This document shows positions 18,992 to 29,009 of a stretch of 64,000 bases of DNA, in pieces (the stretch's first letter is position 1; each line of letters starts with the position of its first letter). A model generated the notes under the pieces. It worked only from the letters and a program-made list of their open reading frames with translations. It did no database searches and had not been told where the DNA came from. The position numbers and the translations under genes were made by a program. Origin of the DNA: Marinobacter sp. (GTDB lineage Bacteria; Pseudomonadota; Gammaproteobacteria; Pseudomonadales; Oleiphilaceae); NCBI GenBank assembly GCA_022565395.1, contig JAIUMV010000006.1:112212-176211 (forward strand). The letters run 5' to 3'.

Positions 18992-19651
18992 ATGATGCCA
19001 ATTCGACACCTGCAACAGGCCATGCTGTGGCTGCTGGCCAGCCTGCTTTTCAGTGTTCAGGCCCACGCCAATGTGTCTGATGCAGACGCGCTTCGAGCGC
19101 TGGTGGAAGACAATGCCAACACGATGGTGGAGAAGCTTAATCGGGAGAAAGGCCTGTTTGCCTCGGACCCGGACGCTTTCTACCGCAGTATGGAAGAAGC
19201 GCTGGATGGTTTTGTTGATTTTCGTCGTATCGCCGGTCGCGTCATGGGGCGCTATGCCCGACAGAGCACACCGGCGCAGCGTGATGCCTTCGTTAACAAG
19301 TTCAAACGCAGTTTGTTTGAGACTTATGCCCAGGCAGTGGTGAACGCCGATGAATTTCGTATTCAGGTGAAAACCGCCACCATTCCCGACAACAATCCCA
19401 ATCGTGGCATGGTCGATATGGATATTGTCTCATCCTCTGGTGCCCGCTACTCAGTGACCTACTCCATGTATCGTCGCGACGACGGCACCTGGTTGATGGA
19501 AAACATCATTGCTGAGGGGATCAATCTGGGGCTGGCCTTCCGTGATCGCTTTGAGCAGGAAATGGAGCTCAAGCGTGGCGACCTGCAAGCGGTGATCGAT
19601 GGTTGGTCTGATGTGGTTGAAGCCATGGGCGAAGAGCTGGATAACTCATGA
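18992..19651 (+). CDS. mlaC: Phospholipid-binding periplasmic protein MlaC
   Basis: Soluble periplasmic shuttle carrying phospholipid between the outer-membrane MlaA-porin complex and MlaD. 219 residues with a signal peptide (cleavage near VQAHA, about residue 27) and the Ttg2D/MlaC domain (FRRIAGRVMGRYARQSTPAQRDAF, later MVDMDIVSSSGARYSVTYS). Two tandem ATGs at 18992/18995 are equally possible starts. Its stop overlaps the mlaB start (ATGA). MlaA is not in the window. Confidence 0.95.
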   Translation: MMPIRHLQQAMLWLLASLLFSVQAHANVSDADALRALVEDNANTMVEKLNREKGLFASDPDAFYRSMEEALDGFVDFRRIAGRVMGRYARQSTPAQRDAFVNKFKRSLFETYAQAVVNADEFRIQVKTATIPDNNPNRGMVDMDIVSSSGARYSVTYSMYRRDDGTWLMENIIAEGINLGLAFRDRFEQEMELKRGDLQAVIDGWSDVVEAMGEELDNS

Positions 19652-19950
19652 CCGTGACTGCCCGTCTTGATCAGGCTGACGGCTGTCTGCAGTTGCATGG
19701 ACAGGTAACGCCCGACAACGTGCTGGTCCTGCGTAAGCAGGGCGAAACCATGATAAGTCAGGCGGTTGGCGCACTGCAGGTGGACCTCGGCGGTGCTCAT
19801 GCCGCCAGCAGTGTGCTTCTGTCTCTGCTGCTGTGCTGGCAGCGCGCTGCGCGCCGCCAGCAATGCCAGCTGACCTTCAGCCGCGCGCCGTCGCGGCTGG
19901 TATCCCTGGCGGCCCTGTCCGGATTGCAGGAGACCATCGGTATCCACTAG
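19648..19950 (+). CDS. mlaB: STAS-domain protein MlaB
   Basis: Small cytoplasmic STAS protein (100 residues) that binds MlaF and stabilises the MlaFEDB transporter. The domain pattern is visible in LQVDLGGAHAASSVLLSLLLCWQRAA, containing the serine-bearing loop typical for STAS. It overlaps the mlaC stop by 4 bases. Sequence conservation of MlaB is low in general, so identification relies on fold pattern and operon position. Confidence 0.88.
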   Translation: MTVTARLDQADGCLQLHGQVTPDNVLVLRKQGETMISQAVGALQVDLGGAHAASSVLLSLLLCWQRAARRQQCQLTFSRAPSRLVSLAALSGLQETIGIH

Positions 19951-20058
19951 GTGCCCGGCCTTGGTGACTTCCTAACGTTCCTTCACAAAGCAAACATTCA
20001 GCCTGCGCCCATAATCCGTTACAATTCCCGCCTTGTTTTCAAAAACCGAGGAAAATCC

Positions 20059-20304
20059 ATGGACGCCAACGCCGTCGCTGAACTGGTGAAAGGTCAACTG
20101 CCGGACTGTGAAGTTGAAGCCCGTAATGAAGGGAATCACTATTTGGTGATCGCGGTCGGTGATCGCTTCGAGGGTATGTCTCCGGTCAAAAAGCAGCAGC
20201 TTATTTACGGCATACTGAATGACTATCTGGCGGATGGCACCATTCACGCTCTGACCATCAAGGCCCACACGCCAGCTCAGTGGGCAGCACAACAACAGGC
20301 CTAA
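20059..20304 (+). CDS. ibaG: BolA family protein IbaG
   Basis: BolA-like protein (81 residues) that pairs with monothiol glutaredoxin in Fe-S cluster handling and acid stress. It contains the BolA motif VIAVGDRFEGMSPVKKQQLIYG. Start ATG 20059 follows a GAGGAAAA site; the frame upstream is not family-like. Located between mlaB and murA, as in most gammaproteobacteria, which supports IbaG rather than BolA proper. Confidence 0.93.
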   Translation: MDANAVAELVKGQLPDCEVEARNEGNHYLVIAVGDRFEGMSPVKKQQLIYGILNDYLADGTIHALTIKAHTPAQWAAQQQA

Positions 20305-21633
<1,329 letters not shown>

Positions 21634-21695
21634 CACGGGCGTCGCCAGTGGCTGAACTCAGTCGCCAAGGTGCCCGATATACGGAATAGAATGAT

Positions 21696-22340
21696 ATGAC
21701 CGATACCGTAACCATTGCCCTTTCCAAAGGCCGTATCCTCAAGGAAACCCTGCCGTTGCTCAAGGCGGCAGGCATCGAGCCTCTGGAAGATCTGGATGCG
21801 TCACGCAAGCTGGTGTTTGATACCACGCTGGCCAATGTGCGGCTGCTGATTATCCGGGCCACTGATGTGCCCACCTACGTGCAGTACGGCGGTGCCGATC
21901 TTGGCGTCACCGGCAAAGACGTGTTGATGGAACACGGTGGTGAGGGGCTCTACGAACCCCTGGATCTCGACATCGCGCGCTGTCGCCTTATGACTGCGGG
22001 GCCTGTTGGTGTTGAGCCGCCACAGGGGCGTATCCGCGTGGCAACCAAGTTTGTAAACCTGGCACGGCAGTACTATGCCCGTCAGGGTAAGCAGGCAGAC
22101 ATCATCAAACTCTATGGCGCTATGGAGCTGGCCCCGATTCTCGGGCTGGCGGATGAGATTGTCGATATTGTGGATACCGGCAATACCCTGAAAGCCAATG
22201 GCCTTGAGCCGCGGGAGCTGATTGACCATATCAGTACCCGTCTGGTGGCGAATCGTGCTTCCTTTAAAATGAAGCACCGACTGCTGCAACCTATCATCGA
22301 ACAGATGGGCGCCGCCGTACAATCAGGCAGCAACGCGTAA
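21696..22340 (+). CDS. hisG: ATP phosphoribosyltransferase HisG (short form)
   Basis: Catalyses the first step of histidine synthesis, joining PRPP and ATP. 214 residues, the short form lacking the C-terminal regulatory domain; such enzymes need the HisZ partner, which is not in the window. Motifs: [15 protein letters not shown] at the N-terminus and [18 protein letters not shown] (PRPP loop). It starts a hisG-hisD-hisC unit 62 bases after murA. Confidence 0.96.
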   Translation: MTDTVTIALSKGRILKETLPLLKAAGIEPLEDLDASRKLVFDTTLANVRLLIIRATDVPTYVQYGGADLGVTGKDVLMEHGGEGLYEPLDLDIARCRLMTAGPVGVEPPQGRIRVATKFVNLARQYYARQGKQADIIKLYGAMELAPILGLADEIVDIVDTGNTLKANGLEPRELIDHISTRLVANRASFKMKHRLLQPIIEQMGAAVQSGSNA

Positions 22341-22366
22341 TTACCTGTCACTCTGGAGACAACCTT

Positions 22367-23695
22367 ATGACGACCGTTAACATCAAACGCCTGAGCAGCA
22401 CCCAGGCTGACTTTGATGCCGAGCTGAACCAGCTTCTGGCCTGGGACGATAGCGTGGACCATCAGGTGAATGAAACGGTACGTCATATTCTGCATGCTGT
22501 GAAAACCCGCGGTGACGCCGCCGTGCTGGAGTTCACTGAGCGCTTTGATCAGGTGGCAGCACCAACCCTGTCGGAACTGGAAATCAGCGCTGAACGCCTG
22601 CAGCACGCCCTGGATACTATGCCGGCTGATCAGCGTCAGGCGCTGGAGCAGGCGGCAGAGCGCATCCGCGATTACCATGAACGGCAGATACAGCCGTCCT
22701 GGCGTTATGAGGACACCGATGGCACCCTACTGGGCCAGCAAGTGACGCCGCTGGATCGCGTTGGTCTGTATGTGCCGGGTGGTAAGGCAACCTACCCCTC
22801 GTCCGTACTGATGAACGCCATTCCGGCCAAGGTCGCGGGCGTGGCAGAAGTGATTATGGTGGTGCCGACCCCTCGCGGCGAGGTTAACAACATGGTGCTG
22901 GCAGCCGCGCGTATCGCGGGCGTGGACCGGGTGTTCACCATTGGCGGTGCCCAGGCAGTGGCTGCACTGGCCTACGGTACGGAAACGGTGCCCGCAGTGG
23001 ACAAGATTGTCGGCCCTGGCAACATCTACGTGGCCACCGCAAAGCGTGAAGTGTTTGGTGTGGTGGGCATCGATATGATTGCCGGTCCGTCGGAAATTCT
23101 GGTGCTTGCCGACGGTCATACGGACCCGGACTGGATTGCCATGGACCTCTTCTCCCAGGCGGAGCACGATGAGCAGGCGCAGTCCATCCTCGTCAGCCCC
23201 AGCCGCGAGTACCTTGATCAGGTGCAGGCCAGCATCAACAAACTGCTGCCTACCATGGAGCGGGCCGAGATTATTGCCACCTCCCTACGTGACCGGGGTG
23301 CTTTCATCGAAGTCGCTGATCTCGATGATGCTGCCCGGGTATCCAATCGTATCGCGCCGGAGCACCTTGAATTATCAGTGGAAGATCCGGAGGCCTTACT
23401 GCCCTCCATTCGCCACGCTGGCGCCATCTTTATGGGGCGTTACACTGCTGAGGCGCTGGGAGACTACTGTGCCGGGCCGAATCATGTGCTGCCAACCTCC
23501 GGTACGGCCCGCTTTTCGTCGCCACTGGGGGTATATGATTTCCAGAAGCGCTCGTCTTTGATCGGCTTCTCTGCTAAAGGCGCCGATCGTATGGGTCGGG
23601 TAGCGTCTGTACTGGCTCGCGGGGAGAGCCTGACGGCCCACGCCCGTTCGGCGGAATACCGTATTCAGGATCCGGAGTGGTCACCCAATGAGTAA
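22367..23695 (+). CDS. hisD: Histidinol dehydrogenase HisD
   Basis: Zn-dependent enzyme performing the last two oxidations to histidine. 442 residues with the NAD and substrate regions [53 protein letters not shown] and the metal/base region [12 protein letters not shown]. The hisC start overlaps its stop by 8 bases. Length and order are standard. Confidence 0.97.
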   Translation: MTTVNIKRLSSTQADFDAELNQLLAWDDSVDHQVNETVRHILHAVKTRGDAAVLEFTERFDQVAAPTLSELEISAERLQHALDTMPADQRQALEQAAERIRDYHERQIQPSWRYEDTDGTLLGQQVTPLDRVGLYVPGGKATYPSSVLMNAIPAKVAGVAEVIMVVPTPRGEVNNMVLAAARIAGVDRVFTIGGAQAVAALAYGTETVPAVDKIVGPGNIYVATAKREVFGVVGIDMIAGPSEILVLADGHTDPDWIAMDLFSQAEHDEQAQSILVSPSREYLDQVQASINKLLPTMERAEIIATSLRDRGAFIEVADLDDAARVSNRIAPEHLELSVEDPEALLPSIRHAGAIFMGRYTAEALGDYCAGPNHVLPTSGTARFSSPLGVYDFQKRSSLIGFSAKGADRMGRVASVLARGESLTAHARSAEYRIQDPEWSPNE

Positions 23696-24752
23696 GTTCT
23701 GGAGTCCTTTTGTGCGCGAGCTGGAGCCCTATGTGCCCGGCGAGCAGCCGAAAATGGCCAATCTGGTCAAACTCAACACCAACGAGAACCCGTTTGGCCC
23801 GTCCCCCAAGGTACTGGCTGCTATCCAGGCTGAGCTGGGGGATAGTCTGCGTCTGTACCCAGACCCCAACAGCGACCGTCTGAAACAGACCATTGCTGAC
23901 TACCATGGTGTTAAAGCGAGTCAGGTTTTTGTTGGTAACGGTTCTGACGAAGTGCTGGCGCATGTGTTTCAGGGGTTGTTCCAACACGGCAAACCTGTGC
24001 TGTTTCCGGACATTTCCTACAGTTTTTATCCGGTTTACTGCGGCCTGTATCGTATTGAGGCGCGCACCATCCCCCTGGATGAGCACTACCGTATCAACCC
24101 GGCGGATTACCGGCAGCCCAATGGCGGCATTATTTTCCCCAACCCCAACGCGCCTACCGGTTGCGCCCTAGGGCTGGAAGGCGTCGAATCCATCCTCGAC
24201 CACAACCCGGACAGTGTCGTGGTGGTTGATGAAGCTTATGTGGACTTTGGTGCCGATTCAGCCATCAGTCTGGTTGATCGCTATCCTAACCTGCTGGTGA
24301 CTCAAACCCTGTCCAAGTCCCGGTCCCTGGCGGGCCTGCGTGTGGGTTTTGCCATCGGCCATGAGCTGCTGGTTGAGGCCCTGGAACGGGTGAAAAACAG
24401 CTTTAACTCCTACCCCATAGACCGTTTAGCCATGGTAGGGGCTGTCGCGGCCTTTGAGGACGAAGACTACTTCCAGAAAGCCCGCCAAGCGGTGATGGCA
24501 GAGCGGGATCGTGTCAGCCAGGGGTTGCATGCTATGGGCTTTGAGGTGTTGCCGTCAGCCGCCAACTTTGTGTTTGCGCGCCACCCCAGCCACGGCGGTG
24601 CCGCTGTGTCTGCGGCGTTGCGGTCCCGGGGTATTATCGTGCGGCATTTCAATAAGCCCCGTATCGATGAGTTTCTGCGTATCACCATCGGCAGCGCCGA
24701 GCAGAATGATGCCCTATTGAATGCCTTGCCTGAGGTTCTGGCTGGCCAATAG
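23688..24752 (+). CDS. hisC: Histidinol-phosphate aminotransferase HisC
   Basis: PLP-dependent class I/II aminotransferase, 354 residues. The PLP lysine lies in [18 protein letters not shown]; other family markers are [24 protein letters not shown] and [10 protein letters not shown]. It overlaps hisD by 8 bases. In Pseudomonas this hisGDC group follows murA in the same way; the algW protease gene that often comes next is absent here. Confidence 0.95.
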   Translation: MSKFWSPFVRELEPYVPGEQPKMANLVKLNTNENPFGPSPKVLAAIQAELGDSLRLYPDPNSDRLKQTIADYHGVKASQVFVGNGSDEVLAHVFQGLFQHGKPVLFPDISYSFYPVYCGLYRIEARTIPLDEHYRINPADYRQPNGGIIFPNPNAPTGCALGLEGVESILDHNPDSVVVVDEAYVDFGADSAISLVDRYPNLLVTQTLSKSRSLAGLRVGFAIGHELLVEALERVKNSFNSYPIDRLAMVGAVAAFEDEDYFQKARQAVMAERDRVSQGLHAMGFEVLPSAANFVFARHPSHGGAAVSAALRSRGIIVRHFNKPRIDEFLRITIGSAEQNDALLNALPEVLAGQ

Positions 24753-24790
24753 TCCGCAACGTAGCAGGCTGGTTTCCGGAGATAAGTGAT

Positions 24791-25537
24791 ATGTCCACAC
24801 ACCGCGACGATATAGTGGCCACCATTGACCGCTGGCTGGAACCGGGCCGTTTTCAGGATTATTGCCCCAATGGCCTGCAGGTGCAGGGCAGGGCGATGGT
24901 CGGCAAGCTGGTCTCCGGTGTCACGGCTTCTCAGGCGCTGATTGATGCGGCGGTGGCTGCCGGTGCCGATATGCTGCTGGTGCACCACGGCTACTTCTGG
25001 AAAGGCGAGGATGCCCGAGTCGTGGGCATGAAGCGGGAGCGCCTGAAAACGCTGATACTCAATGATGTGAATCTGGTGGCTTACCACCTGCCTCTCGACG
25101 ATCATCCCGAGCTGGGTAACAACAGTCAGCTGGCGCGGGTGCTGGGGATCGAGCAGGCCGCGCCTCTTGACGGACTGGTATGGAGTGGGCGCTTGCCGGA
25201 ACCGCTGGCCCCCATGGAACTCAGCCAGTTGTTGCATGACCGCCTGAAACGCCAGCCTTTACACGTCGGGCAGGGGGTTGCGCGTATTGAGCGGGTGGCC
25301 TGGTGCACGGGTGCTGCACAGGGGTATATCCAGAAAGCCATTGAGGCAGGCATGGACGCCTTTATCAGTGGTGAGGTGTCCGAGCCCACGGTCCATATCG
25401 CCCGTGAGTGCGGTATTCATTACTATGGCGCGGGCCATCACGCCACCGAACGTTACGGCGTCCAGGCGCTGGGGGAGCGCCTGGCTGCAGAGTTTGGTTT
25501 GGAGCACCTGTTTATCGACATCGATAATCCGGTTTGA
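24791..25537 (+). CDS. Nif3-like dinuclear metal centre protein (YbgI family)
   Basis: Member of the widely conserved Nif3/YbgI/YqfO family of dinuclear-metal hydrolase-like proteins; biochemical role still unsettled (the database name GTP cyclohydrolase 1 type 2 is by homology only). 248 residues. Predicted metal ligands are in LLVHHGYFWKG, AYHLPLDDHPELGNN and AGHHATERYG. It ends in a hairpin terminator that overlaps the end of convergent zapG. Confidence 0.9.
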   Translation: MSTHRDDIVATIDRWLEPGRFQDYCPNGLQVQGRAMVGKLVSGVTASQALIDAAVAAGADMLLVHHGYFWKGEDARVVGMKRERLKTLILNDVNLVAYHLPLDDHPELGNNSQLARVLGIEQAAPLDGLVWSGRLPEPLAPMELSQLLHDRLKRQPLHVGQGVARIERVAWCTGAAQGYIQKAIEAGMDAFISGEVSEPTVHIARECGIHYYGAGHHATERYGVQALGERLAAEFGLEHLFIDIDNPV

Positions 25538-25551
25538 ACCTTCAGGGGTGC

Positions 25552-25590
25552 AAGCCTGAACAGGGCTCCAGTCCGGCCTCAGGCTTTTTC
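25552..25590 (+). terminator. Intrinsic terminator after the Nif3-family gene
   Basis: AAGCCTGA (25552-25559) pairs with TCAGGCTT (25579-25586), followed by TTTT. The right arm lies inside the final codons and stop of the convergent zapG, so the 3' ends of the two genes share this sequence. Confidence 0.6.
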
Positions 25591-26016
25591 CCGGGAACCT
25601 TCGAAACCAAACTCTTCTGACAGGGTGCCCTTCTCTTCCGGGTCTGCTTTTGGCGCGTAATCTCGGGGCGGCTCGAAGCCGTCATCCTCACCATGCTGTT
25701 CCAGTTTGGCACGGCGGTCCTGTTCCAGTTCTTCCAGCCAGTCTTCGTCGTGGCACAGACGGCTGGCACCGCGAGCCATGTGCTGGTTCACGTCCCGGTA
25801 GGCATCGTTGAAGCGGCGAACCAGGTGCGCGGATTCCATAAAGTGTTCATTTACCTGAGCCTGGTAACGGGTGTACTCGCTTCTCAGCTCATCGAGTTGT
25901 TGTTCCAGCCGGCGCTGCCGCAAGCCGGCGCCGAAGCCTGTTCTACCCAGAAACACCCCGAGGGCTGTGCCTATTAAAAGTGCCAGTACACCGACCAGCA
26001 GCGGGTTTGACAACAT
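25579..26016 (-). CDS. zapG: Z-ring/envelope protein ZapG (YhcB, DUF1043)
   Basis: 145-residue inner-membrane protein that links cell envelope growth and division. One N-terminal helix (residues 6-26, LLVGVLALLIGTALGVFLGRTG) is followed by a coiled coil and the family segment HFMESAHLVRRFNDAYRDVNQHMA. It is divergent from zapE across 232 bases, the arrangement seen in many gammaproteobacteria. Confidence 0.92.
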   Translation of the reverse strand: MLSNPLLVGVLALLIGTALGVFLGRTGFGAGLRQRRLEQQLDELRSEYTRYQAQVNEHFMESAHLVRRFNDAYRDVNQHMARGASRLCHDEDWLEELEQDRRAKLEQHGEDDGFEPPRDYAPKADPEEKGTLSEEFGFEGSREKA

Positions 26017-26248
26017 GCGTTCTTCCTTTAAAACGTGTTAGCAAAAATCAGAGGCTTGCCCCGAGTATAACGTCCCGGCTACTGAAAGCCATCGTTCTTA
26101 CGTATAACAAATCCGCCCATCAAAAGTTCCGTTGCGCCCACGGGTATCGCTCAGTCCTGATGCCGGTTTTGGGCGGAGAATAGTCAAGCCGGGGAAAATC
26201 AGCGACAATACGCCCCCGATTTTTCACCAACAGCCATGAGAACCTGAG

Positions 26249-27346
26249 ATGACCCCCTGGGAACGCTATCAGGAAGACCTCACCAAACCCGGATTTATGC
26301 GGGATGCTGCGCAGGAAGATGCAGTCCGACGTTTACAGGCCCTGTTTGAGCAGCTTGTGGCTGCCGAAAGCCAGCGCGGCAAGACCATGATGAAGTTCAA
26401 GCGCAGGCTCAAGGGCGGGCGCGGCGACCCCATAAAAGGCCTGTACTTCTGGGGTGGCGTGGGGCGTGGTAAAACCTACCTGATGGACACCTTCTACGAA
26501 GCCCTGCCGTTCGAGCGCAAAATGCGGACCCATTTTCACCGTTTCATGCAGCGGGTTCATAACGAACTCAAGCGCCTGAAAGGGACCAAAAATCCGTTGG
26601 ATCAGGTGTCCAAACAGTTTGCGGATGAAGCGTCCGTGATCTGTTTTGATGAGTTTTTTGTCTCGGATATTGGTGACGCCATGATTCTGGCCACCCTGAT
26701 GGATGGTCTTTTCAAACGGGGTGTTACTCTGGTCTGCACCTCCAACATTGTGCCTGACGGCCTCTATAAGGATGGCCTGCAGCGGGCGCGCTTCCTGCCG
26801 GCTATCGAGCTGGTAAAAAAGTACACCGAGGTGGTCAATGTGGATGGCGGTACTGATTACCGTCTGCGTACCCTGGAGCAGGCTGAGCTCTATCACTACC
26901 CGCTGGATGACGGTGCCGACGTCAGTCTGCTGAAAAGCTACAATGCGCTGGCGGTAGAAGCCGCCAGCCATACCCTGGAGCTGGAAATCAACGGGCGCAA
27001 ACTACGTGCGCTGAGGCATGCAGATGACGTGGTCTGGTTTGATTTCAGGGAGCTTTGCGATGGCCCCCGCAGCCAGAACGATTACATTGAGCTGGCGCGC
27101 GAGTTTCACGCGGTCATCGTCAGCAACGTACCGGTGCTGGGGGGCGACAAGGACGATCAGGCACGCCGCTTCATCAATATGATCGACGAGTTCTACGACC
27201 GTAACGTCAAGGTCATTATCTCGGCAGCCGCGCCCATTACCGGCTTGTACGCGGGTGGGCGCCTGTCCTTTGAGTTCGAGCGCACCGAGTCCAGGTTGTT
27301 GGAGATGCAGTCTCACCAGTACCTGCAGGCGCCCCATAAGCCGTAG
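26249..27346 (+). CDS. zapE: Cell division ATPase ZapE (AFG1 family)
   Basis: AAA+-like P-loop ATPase that destabilises FtsZ polymers late in division. 365 residues with Walker A GGVGRGKT, Walker B VICFDEFFVSDIGDAM and sensor-like TSNIVPDGLYKDGLQRARFLP. Start ATG 26249 immediately precedes PWERYQEDL, typical of the family. Downstream lies palindromic repeat copy B. Confidence 0.95.
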   Translation: MTPWERYQEDLTKPGFMRDAAQEDAVRRLQALFEQLVAAESQRGKTMMKFKRRLKGGRGDPIKGLYFWGGVGRGKTYLMDTFYEALPFERKMRTHFHRFMQRVHNELKRLKGTKNPLDQVSKQFADEASVICFDEFFVSDIGDAMILATLMDGLFKRGVTLVCTSNIVPDGLYKDGLQRARFLPAIELVKKYTEVVNVDGGTDYRLRTLEQAELYHYPLDDGADVSLLKSYNALAVEAASHTLELEINGRKLRALRHADDVVWFDFRELCDGPRSQNDYIELAREFHAVIVSNVPVLGGDKDDQARRFINMIDEFYDRNVKVIISAAAPITGLYAGGRLSFEFERTESRLLEMQSHQYLQAPHKP

Positions 27347-27356
27347 GCTTTTGTTT

Positions 27357-27494
27357 GCCACGGACGGCACGGACAATCACGGACAAAAAATTTAATAGCT
27401 TTAAAAAGTCGTCGTCCGTGTAAGTCCGTGCCGTCCGTGGCTAGTATCTTTAATCTTTACGTTGTATTTCCGTGGATTCCGTGGATTCCGCGGC
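27357..27494. repeat. Palindromic element, copy B (CACGGA type)
   Basis: Inner arms 27357-27384 and 27414-27443 pair as in copy A. A right outer arm is present (27467-27494, TCCGTGG and GATTCCGCGGC words) but the matching left outer arm is missing, so this copy is truncated on the zapE side. The core TTTAATAGCTTTAAAAAG (27391-27408) is in the same orientation as copy C and opposite to A and D. The right end stops only 13 bases before the thiolase ribosome site, so the hairpin lies in its 5' leader. Confidence 0.88.
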
Positions 27495-27519
27495 AATAAA
27501 TCCAAAGAGAGGTCACAAG

Positions 27520-28704
27520 ATGAGTCAGGATAACGTCGTAATTGTCAGCGGTGTTCGCACCCCCATGGGTGGGTTTGGTGGCAGTTTGAGTGATGTCAGT
27601 GCGCCCGAGCTGGGCGCCGTTGCTATTGCTGAAGCGGTTCGTCGCGCAGGCCTGCAGCCTGAGGATGTGCAGGAAGTGATCATGGGCAACGTGCTGCCTG
27701 CCGGCCTCAAGCAGGGCCCGGCCCGCCAGGCCATGCGTAAGGCGGGGCTGCCTGACAGCACCGGCGCCACCACCATCAACAAACTGTGTGGCTCTGGTAT
27801 GAAAGCTGCCATGCTGGCCCATGATCTGATCAAGGCCGGTACCAACGATGTGATGGTGGCGGGGGGCATGGAAAGCATGTCCAATGCACCTTACATTCTG
27901 CTGAATGCGCGCAAAGGCTACCGCATGGGTGCCGGTGACACGGCTCAGGACCACATGTTCCTGGATGGCCTGGAAGACGCTGAGACCGGTCGCCTGATGG
28001 GCTCCTTTGCTCAGGAAATGGCGGACAAAAAAAGCTATTCCCGTGAGGATATGGATGCTTACGCTATCCAGTCTCTTGAGCGGGCCAAGCTGGCTATTAA
28101 TGAAGGCTGGCTCAAGGATGAAACGGTGCCTGTGACCGTCACTACCCGCAAGGGTGAGGTGGTTGTCACGGATGATGAGCAGCCCTTCAATGCCAATATC
28201 GAGAAGATTCCGACCTTGCGTCCGGCCTTCAAGAAAGACGGTACCGTGACTGCCGCCAACTCCTCCTCTATCTCCGACGGTGCTTCTGCACTGCTGCTGA
28301 TGCGCGAGTCTGTGGCGCAAAGCCGTGGTTTGCAGCCCCTGGCCCGTATTGTTGCTCACAGCACCAATTCCCAGCACCCCTCCGAGTTCACCTGTGCGCC
28401 TGTGGGTGCCATTACCAAGGTGTTGGAAAAAGCGGGTTGGAGCAAAGACGAGGTGGATCTGTTTGAGATCAACGAAGCCTTTGCCATGGTTGCGATGATG
28501 CCGATTCGTGAGCTTGAGCTGGATCCGGCCAAGGTCAATATCCATGGTGGCGCCTGTGCACAGGGGCACCCCGTAGGCTCAACCGGCTCCCGCCTGCTGG
28601 TCACTCTGATTTACGCGCTCAAGCGCCTGGGCAAGAAAAAAGGCGTTGCAGCCCTGTGTATTGGTGGTGGTGAAGCAACGGCCATGGCCATCGAGTTGCT
28701 GTAA
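27520..28704 (+). CDS. Acetyl-CoA acetyltransferase / thiolase
   Basis: Thiolase of 394 residues catalysing reversible Claisen condensation or thiolysis of 3-ketoacyl-CoA. The nucleophile is Cys90 in TINKLCGSGMKA; the catalytic His is in GGACAQGHPVGSTGSR, and NEAFAM is conserved. Start ATG 27520 has AGAGAGG ahead; the open frame extends 16 codons into repeat copy B but those residues (DSVDSAAI) are translated repeat. Similar to AtoB/PhaA-type enzymes; whether it serves degradation or synthesis cannot be told. It stands alone between repeat B and a strong terminator. Confidence 0.93.
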   Translation: MSQDNVVIVSGVRTPMGGFGGSLSDVSAPELGAVAIAEAVRRAGLQPEDVQEVIMGNVLPAGLKQGPARQAMRKAGLPDSTGATTINKLCGSGMKAAMLAHDLIKAGTNDVMVAGGMESMSNAPYILLNARKGYRMGAGDTAQDHMFLDGLEDAETGRLMGSFAQEMADKKSYSREDMDAYAIQSLERAKLAINEGWLKDETVPVTVTTRKGEVVVTDDEQPFNANIEKIPTLRPAFKKDGTVTAANSSSISDGASALLLMRESVAQSRGLQPLARIVAHSTNSQHPSEFTCAPVGAITKVLEKAGWSKDEVDLFEINEAFAMVAMMPIRELELDPAKVNIHGGACAQGHPVGSTGSRLLVTLIYALKRLGKKKGVAALCIGGGEATAMAIELL

Positions 28705-28748
28705 CCAGGCAGTGCGTACCGGGCAAAATCCCGCCCGTTTTTGTCCAC

Positions 28749-28780
28749 AAAGGGCGCCGTGAGGCGCCCTTTGTGTTTGT
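28749..28780 (+). terminator. Intrinsic terminator after the thiolase gene
   Basis: AAAGGGCGCC (28749-28758) and GGCGCCCTTT (28763-28772) form a 10-base perfect stem with a GTGA loop, followed by a T-rich tail. The remaining gap to 29009 is more AT-rich and should hold the promoter of the DUF1302 gene; no confident -35/-10 pair was found. Confidence 0.85.
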
Positions 28781-29009
28781 TTACATTGCAGCTTTTCAAA
28801 TCCCGACTATAGTGTTTCAGTGCGGCAGAATTTGATTGCGGGGCGGGGTGTGATCGCAAAATCATACTTTTGACTGATCAAACCTTCCCGCGGCCTTGGT
28901 TATAGTGCAGGCATAAAAGTACCGGGAATACCCGAGCAAGAGCCTCCTGAATAACGTGATCACAAATAACGAGAGCAGCGACTCAGAACAACAACGGAGT
29001 AGCCTTCCA

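Noticed and set aside
27457..28569. 370-codon antisense frame across the thiolase gene
   Set aside because: Antisense shadow; the thiolase has all catalytic motifs.
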